Positions 37,364 through 46,907 of a stretch of DNA of 64,000 bases are shown piece after piece (the first letter of the stretch is position 1; the number at the start of each line of letters is the position of its first letter). Source of the DNA: Micromonospora peucetia (GTDB lineage Bacteria > Actinomycetota > Actinomycetes > Mycobacteriales > Micromonosporaceae). Below the pieces are notes generated by a model, which did not search any database, was not told where the DNA came from, and was given only the letters and a program-made list of their open reading frames with translations. The stretch covers positions 3,968,001 through 4,032,000 of the forward strand of contig NZ_FMIC01000002.1 of NCBI RefSeq assembly GCF_900091625.1, written 5' to 3'. Both the position numbers and the translations under genes were made by a program.

Positions 37364-37389
37364 CGCGCCGTCCCCGACGGGACGGCGCG
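37364..37389. promoter_or_regulatory. 11-bp inverted repeat upstream of the terpene synthase
   Basis: CGCGCCGTCCC (37364-37374) and GGGACGGCGCG (37379-37389) form a perfect 11-bp repeat with a 4-nt loop; outer TGTC/GACA bases could extend it. It ends 13 nt before the terpene synthase start on the minus strand, so it is an operator or a leader hairpin. Confidence 0.45.
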
Positions 37390-37474
37390 GGACAGCGTAC
37401 GGGAGCAGGGATCGGTCACGATCATTGGGGAGAGGCTTCTCCGGGGCGTCGGGTGACCGCTTCCGTGCCGGGCA

Positions 37475-38104
37475 TCACATGCCCAGGTCGGCACCCCGGA
37501 GCCGGTCGGCCAGGTTCGTTGGCCCGTCGATCTGCACCCGGGACACCCGCTGCCGGCCGCTGAGGAAGAGGGCCAGCTCGCCGGGCGCCCCCACCACCCG
37601 TACGGGTTCGCCGCCCCGGCCGACGGAGAGCTCGCCGTAGCCGGGCGCCTGGACGAAGACGTCCGCCGGGAACCGGCGCAGCGCCAGCCGGGCCAGCCCG
37701 GCACAACGCTTCCAGAGCGCCGCGTTCAGCCCCGCCGCCAGGTCGCGCGGGAGCCAGCCCGGGCCGGCGCGGCGCACGTCCTCGTGGTGGATGAAGAACT
37801 CCAGCGTGTTGGCCAGCTCGTCGGTGACCGGGTTGCTGACCGGACTCCACACCGGCGGCCTGCGCACCTGGTCGACAAGACGCGGCCAGGGGTGCGCGGC
37901 GAGGCGCAGGCGCACCCGCTCGGCGTAGCCGCGCAGCGGCGGGAGCAGGATGCCGCCGGCGGCGTCCGGCCGGCGCTCCCGCAGCACCAGGTGGGCGGCG
38001 AGGTCGCGGGTGGTCCACCCCTCGTTGACCGTCGGGGCGTCCGGTCCCAGCGTCTGCATCAGGTCGGCGAGCGCCTCGCGCTCCGATCGGGCGTACCGCG
38101 GCAT
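37475..38104 (-). CDS. TIGR03085-family protein (DinB-like / maleylpyruvate isomerase N-terminal fold)
   Basis: A 209-aa actinobacterial protein of the TIGR03085 type, related to the DinB / maleylpyruvate-isomerase N-terminal helical bundle with a metal site. Features are RYARSEREALADLMQTLGPDAPT at the start, WTTRDLAAHLVLRERRPDAA (His ligand), and LEFFIHHEDVRRA (second His cluster). GGEPVRVVGAPGELALFLSGR is the conserved C-terminal SCP2-like strand region. It may be a mycothiol-dependent enzyme, by family analogy only. It is divergent from the ABC exporter. Confidence 0.85.
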   Translation of the reverse strand: MPRYARSEREALADLMQTLGPDAPTVNEGWTTRDLAAHLVLRERRPDAAGGILLPPLRGYAERVRLRLAAHPWPRLVDQVRRPPVWSPVSNPVTDELANTLEFFIHHEDVRRAGPGWLPRDLAAGLNAALWKRCAGLARLALRRFPADVFVQAPGYGELSVGRGGEPVRVVGAPGELALFLSGRQRVSRVQIDGPTNLADRLRGADLGM

Positions 38105-38221
38105 GGCACCGATCGTAGGCGGGTACGGCCGACTCGGCGCGTCGGGCGGCGGGGGCGGCCGTGACGGCGGACATAGCGGTCCGGGGCGGCGGGTCTGGCA
38201 CCGACCGGTAAGGATGAGGAA

Positions 38222-38227
38222 GATAAT
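38222..38227 (+). promoter_or_regulatory. -10 box GATAAT upstream of the ABC exporter
   Basis: GATAAT stands out in GC-rich sequence 23 nt before the GTG start. The -35 is unclear. A leader of about 17 nt carrying GGGGGAG would result. Confidence 0.45.
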
Positions 38228-38250
38228 TGCGGCTTACGGCGGGGGAGAGC

Positions 38251-40131
38251 GTGGCGAGCAGGACAAGTCGGGACGTGCTGGTGCGAGGACTGGCCGTCCT
38301 CGGACGGGCGATCCGGGAGGAGCCGCGGATCTTCGCGGTCGCGGTGAGCGGCAGCGTGCTCTTCGGCGCCATGACGGTGGCCAGTGCCTTCGTGGTGGGT
38401 GCCGTGGTCGGCGACGTGGTGGTGCCGGCGATCGAGCGCGGCGCGGTCGGGGTTGGTGGGCTCGCGCTGGCGGCCGTCGCGCTGTTCGGCATCAGCGTGC
38501 TGCGGGTGGCCGGCATCTTCGGCCGCCGGCTCGGCGCGGGCTACATGCAGTACCGCCTCCAGGCCGCCTACCGGCGCCGGGTCACCCGCCGCTACCTGGA
38601 ACTGCCGCTGTCCTGGCACCACCGCAACGCCACCGGCACGCTGCTGTCCAACGCCAACTCCGACGTCGAGGCCGCCTGGCATCCGATCGCCCCGCTGCCG
38701 TTCGCGGTCGGCACCCTGGTGATGCTGGTCGGCGCGGTGGCGTCGCTCTTCGCCACCGACTGGGCGCTGGCCCTGGTCGGCCTCGCGGTCTTCCCGGCGC
38801 TCTTCGCGCTCAATGTCGCCTACTCCCGCCGGATGGCACCCCGTCAGGCCCGGGCCCAGCGGCTGCGTGCCGAGGTCAGTGGCATCGCACACGAGAGCTT
38901 CGACGGCGCCCTGGTCGTCAAGACGATGGGTCGGGAGGCGCAGGAGACCGACCGGTTCGCCGCCCGGGCGGGCGAGCTGCGCGACTCGCTGGTGGCGGTG
39001 GGGCGGCTGCGTGGCGTCTTCGACCCGCTGCTGGAAACCCTGCCCAGCCTCGGCACCCTCGCCGTGCTGGTGGTCGGCGTGATCCGGTTGCGGCAGGGCG
39101 CGATCAGCGTCGCCGAGCTGATCAGCGTCGCCTTCCTCTTCACCGTGCTGGCGTTCCCCGTGCGGGCCATCGGCTGGGTGCTGGCAGAGCTGCCGCGCAG
39201 CGTCGCCGGCTGGGACCGGGTCCGCCGGGTGCTCGACGCCACCGGCGAGATGCCGTACGGCGACACGACGCTCGACGTGGCGGAGCCCCGCCCGGCCACC
39301 CTCACGTTCACCGACGTGCATTTCGGCTACGAGCCGGCCGAGGCGCACCTGCCCGGCACGGAGGTGCTCGGCGATGTCTCCTTCACCGTGCCCGCCGGCA
39401 GGATCGTCGCCCTGGTCGGGCCGACCGGCTCCGGCAAGTCGACGATCGCCGCGCTGGCCGTGCGGCTGGTCGACCCCCGGGCCGGCACGGTGTGCCTGGA
39501 CGGGGTGGACGTCCGCCGGCTCACCGCCGCCTCGCTGGCGGGCACCGCCGCGCTGGTGGCCCAGGTGCCGTTCGTCTTCGACGACACGGTGCGTGCCAAT
39601 GTCACCCTGGACCGGCCGGGCATCGGCGACGACGACGTCTGGGCCGCGCTGCGGCTGGCGGAGGCGGACGGCTTCGTCTCGGCCCTGCCCGACGGCATCG
39701 ACACGAAGGTCGGCGAGCGGGGCACCTCGCTCTCCGGCGGCCAGCGGCAGCGGCTCACCCTGGCCCGCGCCCTCGCCGGCCGGCCGCGCCTGTTGGTCCT
39801 CGACGACGCGACCAGTGCCGTCGACCCGCGGGTGGAGGCGGCCATCCTGGCCGGGCTGCGTTCCTCGGCGGGGGAGTCCGGGGCGCCGGCCGCGTCGATC
39901 CTGGTGGTCGCCTACCGGCGGGCCACCATCGCGCTGGCCGATGAGGTGGTCTACCTGGAACAGGGCCGGGTGGTCGCCCGCGGTCCGCACGCCGAGCTGC
40001 TGGCCACGGTGCCGGGCTACGCCGACCTGGTCACCGCCTACGAGCAGGCCGAGGTCGACCACACCAAGGAAAAGCCGTACGACGAGGTCGCCCCGCTGAC
40101 GTCGGGCCTGGAGATCGAGGTGGACCGGTGA
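38251..40131 (+). CDS. Type IV ABC exporter half-transporter, degenerate NBD
   Basis: A 626-aa half-transporter: six membrane helices (about residues 25-300), then a nucleotide-binding domain with Walker A VGPTGSGKST and canonical signature LSGGQRQRLTLARA. Walker B is LLVLDDATSAVD, with Asp in place of the catalytic Glu, and the switch region is VVAYRRAT, with Tyr in place of the H-loop His. This half thus carries the catalytically weak site of a heterodimer. The GTG start follows GGGGGAG; an in-frame TTG at 38227 is unlikely. It overlaps its partner by 4 nt. Confidence 0.93.
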   Translation: MASRTSRDVLVRGLAVLGRAIREEPRIFAVAVSGSVLFGAMTVASAFVVGAVVGDVVVPAIERGAVGVGGLALAAVALFGISVLRVAGIFGRRLGAGYMQYRLQAAYRRRVTRRYLELPLSWHHRNATGTLLSNANSDVEAAWHPIAPLPFAVGTLVMLVGAVASLFATDWALALVGLAVFPALFALNVAYSRRMAPRQARAQRLRAEVSGIAHESFDGALVVKTMGREAQETDRFAARAGELRDSLVAVGRLRGVFDPLLETLPSLGTLAVLVVGVIRLRQGAISVAELISVAFLFTVLAFPVRAIGWVLAELPRSVAGWDRVRRVLDATGEMPYGDTTLDVAEPRPATLTFTDVHFGYEPAEAHLPGTEVLGDVSFTVPAGRIVALVGPTGSGKSTIAALAVRLVDPRAGTVCLDGVDVRRLTAASLAGTAALVAQVPFVFDDTVRANVTLDRPGIGDDDVWAALRLAEADGFVSALPDGIDTKVGERGTSLSGGQRQRLTLARALAGRPRLLVLDDATSAVDPRVEAAILAGLRSSAGESGAPAASILVVAYRRATIALADEVVYLEQGRVVARGPHAELLATVPGYADLVTAYEQAEVDHTKEKPYDEVAPLTSGLEIEVDR

Positions 40132-41915
40132 GTACTCCCACCGAGACGGTCGAGGCGGCTGAGACGCCCGAGACGACCTGGCAGACGCTGCGCCGCGGCC
40201 TGGCGCTCTCCCCGGAGCTGCGGGTCGGTCTCGCCGGCACGCTCGGCCTGGCCCTGGTCTACATGGTCGGCCGGGCGGCCGTGCCGGTGGCGGTGCAGCA
40301 GGGCATCGACAACGGCATCGTCGGTGGCCTGGACCTGACCGTGGTCTGGACGGTGGTCGCCATCACCACCGCGGTGCTGGTGGTGACCACGTTCTGCGGA
40401 TACCTGATGATGCGCCGGCTCTTCACGGTCAGCGAGACCGCGCTGGCCAACGTGCGGATCCGGGCGTTCCGGCACGTGCACGACCTGTCCATGTTGCACC
40501 AGCAGTCGGAGCGGCGCGGTTCGCTGGTCTCCCGGGTGACCAGCGACGTCGACCAGATCACCCAGTTCCTCCAGTGGGGCGGCGTGATCCTGGTGGTCAA
40601 CCTCGGTCAGCTGGCGATCACCACGCTGGTGATGTTCGCGTACTCCTGGCAGCTGACCCTGGTGGTCTTCGCCGCCTTCCTGCCCGCCGTGTTCGTGATC
40701 CGGCTGCTCCAGCGCCGGCTCGCCGGGGCGTACGGGGTGGTCCGGCAGCGCACCGGGGCGCTGCTCGGCGCGATCGGGGAGAGCGTCGTCGGCGCGCCGG
40801 TGATCCGGGCGTACGGGATTGCCGGCCGCACGTCCCGCCGGCTCGACGAGGCGATCGACGGGCAGCGGCAGGCCCAGCAGCGGGCGATCAGGATCAGCAT
40901 CGTGGGCAGCTCGGTCGGGGAGCTGGCGGCCGGGCTGGCGTTGGCCGGCGTGGTGGTGCTCGGGGTGATGCTCGGCGCCGACCGCACCCTGAGCATCGGC
41001 GAGGTGACCGCCTTCCTCTTCCTGGTCACGCTCTTCATCCAGCCGGTGCAGATCGCCACCGAGGTGCTCAACGAGGCGCAGAACGCCATCGCGGGCTGGC
41101 GCCGGGTGCTGGACGTGCTGGACATCGAGCCCGACGTCGCCGACCCGGGCGAGCAGGGGCGTGAGCTGCCGTCGGGCCCGCTGGACATCCGGTTCGCCGG
41201 GGTGCGCTTCGCGTACCCGGGGGGTCCGCCGGTGCTGCACGACGTCAGCGTGGAGATCCCGGAGAAGAGCCGGGTGGCGGTGGTCGGGGAGACCGGCAGC
41301 GGCAAGACCACCTTCGCCAAGCTGCTCACCCGCCTGATGGACCCGACCGCCGGCCAGGTGCTGCTCTCCGGGGTGCCGCTGGACCAGGTCCGGTTCGCCT
41401 CGCTGCGGTCGCGGGTGGTGATGGTGCCGCAGGACGGCTTCCTCTTCGACGCGACGGTGGCGGAGAACGTGCGCTTCGCCCGCCCGGAGCTGACCGACGA
41501 GCAGCTCGCGGCGGCGTTCGCCGAGTTGGGGCTGGCGGACTGGCTGGACGGGCTCCCGGCGGGCCTGCACACCCCGGTGGGGGAGCGGGGCGAGGCGTTG
41601 AGCGTGGGGGAGCGGCAGCTGGTCGCGCTGGCCCGCGCGTACGTGGCCGATCCGGACCTGCTGGTGCTGGACGAGGCGACCAGCGCGGTCGACCCGGCCA
41701 CGGAGGTGCGGCTGCAACGCACCCTGGACGCGGTGACCCGGGGACGTACCACCCTCGCGATCGCGCACCGGCTCTCCACGGCGCAGTCCGCCGACGAGGT
41801 GATCGTGGTGGACCGGGGCCGGATCGTGCAGCGTGGGCCGCACGACGAGCTGGTCCGCGACCCGGAGTCGGTGTACGGCCTGCTCTACGCCTCCTGGCTG
41901 GAGCAGACCCGCTGA
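40128..41915 (+). CDS. Type IV ABC exporter half-transporter, catalytic NBD
   Basis: A 595-aa partner of the preceding gene (GTGA overlap). Six membrane helices are followed by Walker A VGETGSGKTT, Walker B LLVLDEATSAVD with the catalytic Glu, and H-loop AIAHRLST. Its signature is degenerate, LSVGERQ instead of LSGGQ. Together with the first half this gives one consensus and one degenerate ATP site, as in TM287/288 and BmrCD multidrug exporters. Substrate unknown; drugs or lipids are likely by family. Confidence 0.93.
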   Translation: MSTPTETVEAAETPETTWQTLRRGLALSPELRVGLAGTLGLALVYMVGRAAVPVAVQQGIDNGIVGGLDLTVVWTVVAITTAVLVVTTFCGYLMMRRLFTVSETALANVRIRAFRHVHDLSMLHQQSERRGSLVSRVTSDVDQITQFLQWGGVILVVNLGQLAITTLVMFAYSWQLTLVVFAAFLPAVFVIRLLQRRLAGAYGVVRQRTGALLGAIGESVVGAPVIRAYGIAGRTSRRLDEAIDGQRQAQQRAIRISIVGSSVGELAAGLALAGVVVLGVMLGADRTLSIGEVTAFLFLVTLFIQPVQIATEVLNEAQNAIAGWRRVLDVLDIEPDVADPGEQGRELPSGPLDIRFAGVRFAYPGGPPVLHDVSVEIPEKSRVAVVGETGSGKTTFAKLLTRLMDPTAGQVLLSGVPLDQVRFASLRSRVVMVPQDGFLFDATVAENVRFARPELTDEQLAAAFAELGLADWLDGLPAGLHTPVGERGEALSVGERQLVALARAYVADPDLLVLDEATSAVDPATEVRLQRTLDAVTRGRTTLAIAHRLSTAQSADEVIVVDRGRIVQRGPHDELVRDPESVYGLLYASWLEQTR

Positions 41916-41930
41916 GCCGGCCCGCCGCGC

Positions 41931-41962
41931 GGCCCTGACGACGTGCGGCCCTGACGACGTGC
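41931..41962. repeat. 16-bp tandem repeat (x2)
   Basis: GGCCCTGACGACGTGC occurs twice head-to-tail (41931-41946, 41947-41962) after the exporter stop and runs into the terminator hairpin. Confidence 0.85.
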
Positions 41963-41987
41963 GGCCCGGCCGGGTGCCGGGCCGCAC
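41959..41987. terminator. Hairpin between the exporter and rpsD
   Basis: GTGCGGCCCGG (41959-41969) pairs perfectly with CCGGGCCGCAC (41977-41987), loop 7 nt, between convergent genes. Probably a bidirectional terminator. Confidence 0.7.
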
Positions 41988-41994
41988 GCGGTGG

Positions 41995-42606
41995 TCAGCG
42001 GGAGTAGAACTCCACCACCAGCTGCTCGTCGCAGATCACCGGCACCTCGTGCCGGGTGGGCTCGCGCAGCAGCGTGGTCCGCAGCTCGGCCAGCTCCACC
42101 GACAGGTACGGCTGGCCGGGCCCCTCGGTGGCGTTGGCGCCGGCGGCGGCGAGCTGGAACGGCGCGGACGCACGGCTGCGGTCGCGGACGGCCACCACCT
42201 GCCCCGGGCGCAGCCGGTACGACGGACGGTCGACCTTGCGCCCGTCGACGGTGAAGTGGCCGTGCGCGACCAGTTGCCGGGCCTGGTAGATGCTGCGGGC
42301 CAGGCCGGCCCGGTGCACCACCGCGTCGAGCCGTCGTTCGAGGAGTGTCACCAGGCTCTCGCCGGTCTTGCCCGCGCCCCGGGCGGCCTCGTCGAAGGCA
42401 CGCCGCAGCTGGGTCTCGCTGACGTTGTACTGGTGGCGCAGGCGCTGCTTCTCCAGCAGCCGCACCTGGTAGTCCGAGGTCTTGCGGCGCTGCCGGCCGT
42501 GCACGCCGGGCGGGAAGGGGCGCCGCTCAAGGTACCGCACGCACTTGCGGGTCAGCGGGATGCCGAGGGCGCGGGAGATACGGGCCTTGGGCCTTGGTTG
42601 GTTCAC
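41995..42606 (-). CDS. rpsD: 30S ribosomal protein S4, zinc-free (C-minus) form
   Basis: A 203-aa S4. The N-terminal part (NQPRPKARISRALGIPLTRK, then PFPPGVHGR and SDYQVRLLEKQRLRHQY) has a single Cys instead of the four-Cys zinc motif, so it is the zinc-independent form. The S4 RNA-binding domain (ERRLDAVVHRAGLARSIYQARQLVAHGHFTVDG) and the end VICDEQLVVEFYSR are intact. It is not in an rpsM-rpsK-rpsD-rpoA operon but alone, divergent from a DUF2470 gene across an iron box. It may be a second, conditionally used S4. The start is GTG with GGAG 9 nt upstream. Confidence 0.93.
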   Translation of the reverse strand: MNQPRPKARISRALGIPLTRKCVRYLERRPFPPGVHGRQRRKTSDYQVRLLEKQRLRHQYNVSETQLRRAFDEAARGAGKTGESLVTLLERRLDAVVHRAGLARSIYQARQLVAHGHFTVDGRKVDRPSYRLRPGQVVAVRDRSRASAPFQLAAAGANATEGPGQPYLSVELAELRTTLLREPTRHEVPVICDEQLVVEFYSR

Positions 42607-42642
42607 GCTGGACGTCTCCGATCCGGTGCTCTACTCTCCGAG

Positions 42643-42661
42643 TTAGGTAAGGCTAACCTAT
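42643..42661. promoter_or_regulatory. IdeR/DmdR (DtxR-family) iron box
   Basis: TTAGGTAAGGCTAACCTAT matches the DtxR/IdeR consensus TTAGGTTAGGCTAACCTAA at 17 of 19 positions. It ends 13 nt before the DUF2470 start and lies 37 nt upstream of the divergent rpsD start, so it can control both. Predicted effect: repression by Fe(II)-loaded IdeR when iron is plentiful. Confidence 0.9.
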
Positions 42662-42674
42662 TAAGGAGTCGTCC

Positions 42675-43433
42675 ATGCGGCCCAGCCCGGCGGAGATCGT
42701 CCGTACCCTCGTCGCGGGCCGGCTGTCCGGCACCGCCCACGTCGCGCACCGGCCCGGCCCGCACCAGGTCCGGCACGTGACCGACCCGGACGGTCGGGTG
42801 CTGCTGTTGGTGCCGGTGGTCAGTGACCTCGCCGCCGCGTTGCGCCCCGCCGACGGCGAGTCCGAGGTCGCGCTGGTGCTGGACGTGCTCGACCTGCCCC
42901 CCGCCGCCGGCGCGCCGAGCCTCGGCCGGGCCTGGGTCTCCGGCTGGGCGGCCCGACTGGACGGGGCCGAGGAGCGCTCCGCCGCGCTGGACTTCGCGGC
43001 CGTGGAACCGGCCGGTGACCTGCTCGACGTCGGCACCAGGTTCCAGCTGCACCGCTTCGAGGTGGTCGAGGCCCGCTGGGAACGCGGCGACACCGTGCGC
43101 CGGATCGACCCCGAGGCGTACGCCGAGGCGGAGCCCGACCCGCTGCACGCGGTCGAGGCCGAACTCCTGGCAGACCTCGCCGACCACCACGCCACCGAGG
43201 TGGCCGGGTACCTGCGCCGCCAACTCGGCCTCGCCGACGACGCCCCCGACACCGCGCCCCGGGTGGTCCGGATCGACCGGTACGGCCTGCTGGTCTCCCA
43301 CGGCCGGCCCGACGCCCGCCGGCGCGTCCGGCTGGCGTTCCCGCGCCCGCTGGGCTGCCAGGCGGAGCTGACCCGGCTCCTGCACCCGCTGGTCTGCCGC
43401 CACGCCACGCCCCGGCACGCCGATCACGCCTGA
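42675..43433 (+). CDS. DUF2470 domain protein (heme-oxygenase-associated, FMN-binding-like fold)
   Basis: A 252-aa protein with the split-barrel (PNPOx-like) N-terminal half and a C-terminal DUF2470 domain (DPLHAVEAELLADLADHHATEV, about residues 155-176, conserved His pair). DUF2470 proteins are linked to heme and iron metabolism in actinomycetes and plants. The ATG follows AAGGAG. An IdeR-type iron box directly upstream indicates induction under iron limitation, so a role in iron or heme use is likely. Confidence 0.88.
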   Translation: MRPSPAEIVRTLVAGRLSGTAHVAHRPGPHQVRHVTDPDGRVLLLVPVVSDLAAALRPADGESEVALVLDVLDLPPAAGAPSLGRAWVSGWAARLDGAEERSAALDFAAVEPAGDLLDVGTRFQLHRFEVVEARWERGDTVRRIDPEAYAEAEPDPLHAVEAELLADLADHHATEVAGYLRRQLGLADDAPDTAPRVVRIDRYGLLVSHGRPDARRRVRLAFPRPLGCQAELTRLLHPLVCRHATPRHADHA

Positions 43434-43476
43434 CCGGCGGTCGCCTCTTTCCGCCCTCCCGGCCGGAGCCGGCGGC

Positions 43477-44228
43477 TCAGCCGCTGCGCCGCCGGAGGGT
43501 GGCTGCGGCGAGCACCAACGCCAGCGCCGCCGCGCCGGCGACCACCGCCACGTCCCGCCACATCGTGCCGGTCGGCTCGGCGCGGGCGCCGACCTCCTGG
43601 AGCGCCTCGACGGCGTACGACAGGGGCAGCACGTCGCTGACCGCCTGCAACCAGCCGGCCATCTCGCCCCGGGGCACGAAGAGCCCGCAGAGCAGCAACT
43701 GCGGCACCACCACGACCGGCATGAACTGCACGGCCTGGAACTCGGTGCGGGCGAAGGCGCTGCAGAGCAGCCCGAGCGCGACGGCGAGCACGGCGTTCAG
43801 CGCGGCAATCATGATCACCAGCCCGCTGTTTCCGGCCGTCTCCAAACCGAAGACCCGGTACGCGACCACGGACGCGACGACCGCCTGGACCACGGCGGCG
43901 AGCCCGAACGCGATGCCGTAGCCGAAGAGCAGGTCGAGCCGGCCCAGCGGGGTGGTGAGCAGCCGCTCCAGCGTGCCCGTGGTGCGCTCGCGCAGCATCG
44001 CGATGCTGGTCACCAGGAACATGATCACGAAGGGGAAGAAGCCGAGCATCACCAGGGCGACCCGGTCGAACGTCGACGGCTGGCCCGGCGGGGCGGGCTG
44101 GTCGACGTACATGGAGTGGACCAGGGTGAGCAGCGCCGACGGGACCACCAGCAGCAATGCCACGGTGCGCCGGTCGTGCCGCAGCTGGCGCAGGATGCGG
44201 CCGGTGGTGGCGGCCAGGATCCGGGGGT

Positions 44229-44232
<4 letters not shown>
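43477..44232 (-). CDS. ABC-2 type transporter permease
   Basis: A 251-aa permease with six membrane helices (e.g. VALLLVVPSALLTLVHSM and VMLGFFPFVIMFLVTSIAM) and the ABC-2 motif LRERTTGTLERLLTTPLGRLDLLFGY. FVPRGEMAGWLQAVSDVLPLSYAVEAL is typical of DrrB/YhhJ-like exporters. The GTG start overlaps the ATPase stop by 4 nt (GTGA on the minus strand), so the two make one transporter. Confidence 0.92.
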
Positions 44233-44966
<734 letters not shown>

Positions 44967-45007
44967 CGGTGCCTCCTTAGAGAACACTCGTCACGCGTTG
45001 AATCCCG

Positions 45008-45061
45008 ACGCTAGTGAAGTTGTCCGCCGGGGTGCAACGGTTGACTTCGTGTGCACTCGAA
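45008..45061. promoter_or_regulatory. Divergent ABC / MerR control region
   Basis: On the minus strand TTGCAC (45037-45032), 18-bp spacer, TAGCGT (45013-45008) is a promoter for the exporter genes. Next to it the dyad TTCG-TGTGCACT-CGAA (45046-45061) overlaps a plus-strand TTGACT (45041-45046). The dyad is the likely MerR-family operator. Confidence 0.6.
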
Positions 45062-45078
45062 CTGGAAGCCTGGACGGT

Positions 45079-45465
45079 GTGGACACCAGCATCCGGGAGC
45101 CGACCCTGACCGTCGGCGAGGCGGCCGAGCGGGTCGGCCTGACCACCTACACCCTGCGGTGGTACGAGCAGGAGGGCCTCGTCGCCCCGGTCGGGCGCGA
45201 CTCGGCCGGGCGCCGTCGCTACACCGAACGCGACGTCAACTCGCTGGTCCTGCTCACCCGGCTGCGCCGCACCGGGATGCCGGTGCGGGACATGCGTCGC
45301 TACGCCGAGCTGGCCCGGCAGGGCGACGGGACTCTGGGCACCCGGCGGGCGCTCTTCGAGGCGCACCGGGCCCGCGTGCTGACCCGGATGGCCGAGTTGG
45401 AGGAGGACCTGAAGGTGCTCAACCACAAGATCGACAACTACCGCCGAGCGGAGGAGGGCCGATGA
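45079..45465 (+). CDS. MerR-family transcriptional regulator
   Basis: A 128-aa regulator. The N-terminal winged helix (TVGEAAERVGLTTYTLRWYEQEGLV, about residues 9-33) is a clear MerR signature, followed by the dimerisation helix ending in DLKVLNHKIDNYRRAE. There is no metal-binding Cys set, so the effector is probably organic. The GTG at 45079 is chosen, with GGAAG upstream; GTG 45051 would add 9-10 residues inside the putative operator. Divergent from the ABC-2 exporter. Confidence 0.9.
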   Translation: MDTSIREPTLTVGEAAERVGLTTYTLRWYEQEGLVAPVGRDSAGRRRYTERDVNSLVLLTRLRRTGMPVRDMRRYAELARQGDGTLGTRRALFEAHRARVLTRMAELEEDLKVLNHKIDNYRRAEEGR

Positions 45466-45602
45466 TCCGCCGATGGGGTACCCCGAGGCGGCGATGAGGT
45501 TCGTCGGGCATTAGCCTTCGGACCGGACACCGGGTCCGCCAACGGGCATCCGGCGCGGCACCGGGCATTGCGCCCCGAACGGACGTACGGCACGATAGCG
45601 CC

Positions 45603-46907
45603 GTGGGTCACGCAGCGTCACCGGACGAGAGGTTCCTCGGCGAATGGGCCGCCCGGTTGCGGGCCGGCGCCGAGCAGCCCGTGGTCGGTATCATGCTGCG
45701 CGGCAGCCATGCCCGGCGGGCCGCCACCGCGCACAGCGACGTCGACGTCGACGTGCTGCTCGCCGGCGCCCCGTACGCCGCCCGCCAGGCCTACCTGGCC
45801 GAGCATGCGGGCCGGCTGACCCACGTCTCGGTGGCCGCCCGCGACGTTCGCTCCTGGCTGACCCGCCTCGGCGAGCCCGCCGACTGGGCGTTCGGGCTGC
45901 CGGTGACGGCGCCGGCCCGGCTGCTGTGGGCGGATCCGCACTGGCGGCCCCGGATCGACCTGCCGGTGCTCTGCCAGCCCGCCGGCGAACCGCAGCTGGA
46001 GGAGTTGATCGCGACGCTCGGTAAGGTGGCCGGCGCGCGGGACGCCGACGACCACCTCGGCGTCCGGCTGGCCGCCGCCGACCTGGGGCGGCTCTGCCCG
46101 TCCGTGCTGCGGCTGGCCAACCCCACGGTCCGGGTGACGTCCCGGCGGGCGGCCTTCACCGCCGCCCTCGACCTGCCGGTGGCGCCCCCGAACTACCGGG
46201 AGGACCTGCTGCTCTGCCTCGGGCTGCGGCCCGGCTCCGTCGGCCAGCTCTGCGCCGCCGCGACCCGCCTGGTCGCCGGCGTCCTGCCACTGATCCGCCC
46301 GTACGCCGCCGAGGTCGCGCGGACCTCCGGCGCGGACCTGGCCGACGCCCTGGTCGACGGCCGGCTGGACCGCTATGTCGACCAGCTGACCCGGCCCGCC
46401 CACCGGGCGCCGCGGCCCCGGCGGGAGCCCGCGCCCGTGCCCGCCCCGCGTGCGGGACAATGGGTCACTGTGCCCGTACCTGACGCGCCCGTGACCGGCG
46501 CCCATCCCAGTCCGCAGGAGCCCGCGGCCGACGGCGCGGCCCGTGCGTCCCGGCTCGACCCGGCCATCGCCGCCCGGCTGCGCCGTACCCCCGACGGCCT
46601 GGTGGCCGCCGTGGTCCGCCAGCACGACTCCGGCGAGGTGCTGATGGTCGCCTGGATGGACGACGAGGCGTTGCACCGCACCCTGACCACCGGCCGGGCC
46701 ACCTACTGGTCGCGCAGCCGCCGGGAGTACTGGGTCAAGGGCGCCACCTCCGGGCACCACCAGTACGTCCGCGCGGTCGCGCTGGACTGCGACGGCGACG
46801 CGCTGCTGGTCGACGTCGAACAGGTCGGCGCGGCCTGCCACACGGGGCACCGCACCTGCTTCTTCACCGAGCTGCCGGTCGGCGGGGACGGGGCGGACGG
46901 CCGGTGA
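45603..46907 (+). CDS. hisI: Nucleotidyltransferase-like protein fused to phosphoribosyl-AMP cyclohydrolase HisI
   Basis: One uninterrupted 434-aa frame. Residues 1-265 resemble a stand-alone nucleotidyltransferase: [25 protein letters not shown] has the GS...SDxD metal motif, followed by a helical domain. A Pro-rich linker (about 266-310) leads to a complete HisI domain: [44 protein letters not shown] and the zinc/Mg motif CHTGHRTC. HisI opens the ring of phosphoribosyl-AMP. Normal HisI is 110-145 aa, so this is a fusion, or two products from one frame, since an internal GTG (46470) has a -10-like box. The stop overlaps trpE. Confidence 0.85.
   Translation: MGHAASPDERFLGEWAARLRAGAEQPVVGIMLRGSHARRAATAHSDVDVDVLLAGAPYAARQAYLAEHAGRLTHVSVAARDVRSWLTRLGEPADWAFGLPVTAPARLLWADPHWRPRIDLPVLCQPAGEPQLEELIATLGKVAGARDADDHLGVRLAAADLGRLCPSVLRLANPTVRVTSRRAAFTAALDLPVAPPNYREDLLLCLGLRPGSVGQLCAAATRLVAGVLPLIRPYAAEVARTSGADLADALVDGRLDRYVDQLTRPAHRAPRPRREPAPVPAPRAGQWVTVPVPDAPVTGAHPSPQEPAADGAARASRLDPAIAARLRRTPDGLVAAVVRQHDSGEVLMVAWMDDEALHRTLTTGRATYWSRSRREYWVKGATSGHHQYVRAVALDCDGDALLVDVEQVGAACHTGHRTCFFTELPVGGDGADGR
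46456..46461 (+). promoter_or_regulatory. Internal -10-like box before the HisI part
   Basis: GACAAT ends 8 nt before GTG 46470, which is in frame and would give a 145-aa HisI starting [10 protein letters not shown], just ahead of the domain. A leaderless internal transcript for hisI-trpE is possible. Confidence 0.45.
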
